NCBI GenBank assembly: GCA_045106055.1
Contig: JBGCED010000085.1
Location: 1 to 24,675 of the forward strand
Length of the DNA stretch: 24,675 bases
Direction: 5' to 3'
Source of the DNA: JBGCED01 sp045106055
GTDB lineage: Bacteria > Pseudomonadota > Alphaproteobacteria > CBDDJK01
Below the pieces are notes generated by a model. It made no database searches and was not told the origin of the DNA. It saw only the letters and a list, made by a program, of their open reading frames with translations. Each line of letters opens with the position of its first letter. Position 1 is the stretch's first letter. This document shows, piece by piece, positions 22,789 through 24,675 of the stretch. The position numbers and the translations under genes were made by a program.

Positions 22789-24471
22789 TTAGCTGGCAAC
22801 CGGCTTTTGGAATATATCTTGTGGTTTGCCAAAGGCTTGAACCCGTCCATGATGCAGCCTTAATATCTTATCAAAGGATCCAATCATTTTTTGATTATGC
22901 ATAACGATGATGATTGTGGCGTTCCATTCTCGCGCTGCTTTCAAGGTTTTTGTCATTGCAGAAAACCCGTCATCATCCAAGTTTGAACTTGGTTCATCAA
23001 GAACAAGAATTTTAGGCTTTTTGTAAATGGCACGCGCCAAGCCAAGCCGTTGTTGTTGCCCGCCAGAAAGCGGTGCGCCTTGTGCCGTTAACATCGTGTC
23101 ATATCCTTTTGGCATATTTAGGATCATTTCATGGATATTTGTTAATTGCGCTGCTTCGATAACAGGGGCATCTGCGCCATCTTGAAAGCGCGCAATATTG
23201 CTTTTGATTGATCCTGGAAAAAATTCGCTGCGCTGTGATAAATACCCCAGATAAGGCCCCAAATTATCTGGCCGCCAATCATTTATGCTTGCGCCATCAA
23301 TTTGTATTTTTCCAGCCGCCAAAGGCAAATATCCCAATATTGCCTTGCATAAAGTGGATTTGCCTGCCCCTGAATTGCCGATGATTGCCAATGTCTCTCC
23401 TGGATTTAAAGCAAACCCAACCTGATGCAATAAAACCCGCCTTGTGTCTGGCGAAACAAAGGTAACGCCTTGGGCGAATATTGCCCCCTTGGGCGCTGGA
23501 AGCGTTGTTGACCAAGCGCGATCTTCGGTATGTTGCAGCAACCCATTTAAGTGCTGCCATATCGCTTTTGCATGAACCAGCTGTTTCCAGCTTGCCACAA
23601 TAACATCAACAGGCGCAAGCGCGCGTCCCAACAAAATTGAAACAGCAATAATCGATCCTGCTGAAATATCCCCTTTTACTGCAAACAGCACTCCCAACCC
23701 CAAGACCCCAATTTGAATCAACATCCTAATCCCCTTGGTAATCGCGCTTATGGTTGCCGTTAGATCATCAGATTTTGTATGGTTTCTGGCGCTGCCATCA
23801 TGGATTGCTTTCCAATTACGCAAAATATCAGGCCACATTCCCATTGCCATCACGGAAGGGGCATTTTGAATGATGGCTTGGGTGAAACGATCCGATATGA
23901 TATTTGCGCTGCGAATATCATGAATGCTTTGGCGCGTGACATAATAACCCATAACTGTAATTGCAATTAACAAAGTCGAAGATGCCATTGCCATAACGCC
24001 AAGCGCGGGATGAATAAACCAAATAATGGCAATAAAGACCGGAACCCATGGCAGGTCAAATAAGGCTGTAATCGCAGGGCTTGCAAGAATTGATCTAAGG
24101 GATTCGCCTTCTTCCAAGGGGCGTTTTCCCACATCAATTCCGCGTGATTGCGCCTTCATACACGCCTCAAGAATCGCGGGCTTTAGTTGATGCGCCCCCC
24201 ATGCACCAATGCGGATCAAGCTGCGGGTTCTAATCGCTTCTAGCGCCATAGAGACCAAAATGGCAAACACGGCAATGATGGTAAGATATAATAAAGTTTC
24301 CAAATGCCGCGTAGGCACAACACGATCAAAAATTTGAATCATGTAAAGCGGAATGGTTAATACAAGAATATTGATGAAAAAGCTAAAAAAAGCGACAATG
24401 ATAAATGATTGCAGAATTTGCTTCTTAATTTGGGCAATTAATGGAAAATCCATTTCATTTTTATATTGCAT
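22789..24471 (-). CDS. Type I secretion ABC transporter (PrtD/LapB-like, no C39 peptidase domain)
   Basis: A 560-residue fused permease-ATPase that energises export of a protein with an uncleaved C-terminal signal. The N-terminal membrane domain (about 20-310) has six helices. The ATPase domain shows Walker A GNSGAGKS (365-372), Q-loop YLSQRSEFFPG (410-420), signature LSGGQQQR (468-475), Walker B ILVLDEP (488-494) and the H-loop in IVMHNQK. The short N terminus excludes a C39 leader-peptidase domain, so bacteriocin-type processing is unlikely. It directly precedes the fusion-protein gene. The substrate may be a RTX-type protein encoded to the right of the window. Confidence 0.92.
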   Translation of the reverse strand: MQYKNEMDFPLIAQIKKQILQSFIIVAFFSFFINILVLTIPLYMIQIFDRVVPTRHLETLLYLTIIAVFAILVSMALEAIRTRSLIRIGAWGAHQLKPAILEACMKAQSRGIDVGKRPLEEGESLRSILASPAITALFDLPWVPVFIAIIWFIHPALGVMAMASSTLLIAITVMGYYVTRQSIHDIRSANIISDRFTQAIIQNAPSVMAMGMWPDILRNWKAIHDGSARNHTKSDDLTATISAITKGIRMLIQIGVLGLGVLFAVKGDISAGSIIAVSILLGRALAPVDVIVASWKQLVHAKAIWQHLNGLLQHTEDRAWSTTLPAPKGAIFAQGVTFVSPDTRRVLLHQVGFALNPGETLAIIGNSGAGKSTLCKAILGYLPLAAGKIQIDGASINDWRPDNLGPYLGYLSQRSEFFPGSIKSNIARFQDGADAPVIEAAQLTNIHEMILNMPKGYDTMLTAQGAPLSGGQQQRLGLARAIYKKPKILVLDEPSSNLDDDGFSAMTKTLKAAREWNATIIIVMHNQKMIGSFDKILRLHHGRVQAFGKPQDIFQKPVAS

Positions 24472-24485
24472 GCTTAATCATCATT

Positions 24486-24674
24486 TCAGTAATAATTTTT
24501 AAAATGGGTTTGGATTACGCCAGCATAACCACCAAACCGTCTATCCTGCATTTGATAAGCTTGAGGCCTATAAACAGATGAAAGCTGATCTTGTGCTTCA
24601 TCGGCTTTGTTTGCATAAATGGATTGAAGCTTGGTGGGCGGCAGCACTTTTGTTGCTGGCGCAAAATCTGCGTT
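24486..24674 (-). CDS. 3' end of an unidentified gene (partial, runs off the window)
   Basis: On the - strand a frame stays open from the window edge for 62 residues to TGA at 24486-24488. The frame is in the same direction as the secretion genes and ends 14 bases before the transporter ATG, so it could belong to the same operon. The visible C-terminal part is polar and rich in Gln, Tyr and Ala (for example KLQSIYANKADEAQDQ and RRFGGYAGVIQTHFKNYY at the end). It has no membrane segment and no glycine-rich RTX repeats. I do not recognise it. An unremarkable open frame of this length could also arise by chance. Confidence 0.5.
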   Translation of the reverse strand, partial: NADFAPATKVLPPTKLQSIYANKADEAQDQLSSVYRPQAYQMQDRRFGGYAGVIQTHFKNYY

Positions 24675-24675
24675 T

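Noticed and set aside
1..24675. CRISPR array, prophage or insertion sequence
   Set aside because: No regularly spaced repeat-spacer pattern, integrase, transposase or structural phage gene was seen on either strand.

Overview
The window looks like a chromosomal segment of a Gram-negative alphaproteobacterium with moderate-to-low GC (mid-40s percent by eye). The evidence is an aa3-type cytochrome oxidase cluster in the order ctaC-ctaD-ctaB-small membrane protein-ctaG, a Rieske gene followed by a fused cytochrome b/c1 gene (fbcH, as described in Bradyrhizobium), and genes for lipid A and Kdo synthesis (lpxB, kdsB). I cannot name the genus. There are no transposases, phage genes, integrases or CRISPR arrays, and coding density is very high. 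No gap between supported genes exceeds 300 bases.

Layout. Bases 1-235 hold the pyrE leader, with a perfect 49-bp direct repeat that duplicates the start of pyrE and a strong hairpin. Bases 236-8379 are all on the + strand: pyrE, a LapA-domain membrane protein, a periplasmic thioredoxin-like protein, a MotA/MotB-type stator pair, an MBL-fold hydrolase, a GT9 glycosyltransferase, kdsB, accA and zapE. Bases 8395-21142 are all on the - strand. Read 5' to 3' (right to left) they are petA (Rieske), fbcH, a M17 aminopeptidase, a polysaccharide deacetylase, a XRE regulator, lpxB, dgt, ctaC, ctaD, ctaB, a 46-residue membrane protein in the coxF position (no ORF of 60 or more codons covers it) and ctaG. 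A tRNA-Ser(GCU) with a clear promoter lies on the + strand at 21305-21393. Bases 21484-24674 (- strand) carry a type I secretion membrane-fusion protein, its ABC transporter, and the 3' end of a further gene that runs off the window.

How the genes fit together. The bc1 complex (petA-fbcH) and aa3 oxidase (ctaC/D with assembly factors ctaB and ctaG) form the terminal aerobic electron-transport chain. Subunit III (ctaE) is not next to ctaG, where many alphaproteobacteria have it. kdsB, GT9, lpxB and possibly the deacetylase point to envelope and LPS synthesis. accA serves fatty-acid synthesis, and pyrE and dgt nucleotide metabolism. The secretion pair at the right end probably exports a protein encoded outside the window.

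I found no convincing new multi-gene system. The observations most worth following are the duplicated pyrE start with its hairpin and possible leader peptide, the fused bc1 polyprotein with an internal signal peptide, the missing ctaE, an inverted repeat just upstream of ctaC, an insertion in LpxB, and several short, mostly in-frame tandem duplications.
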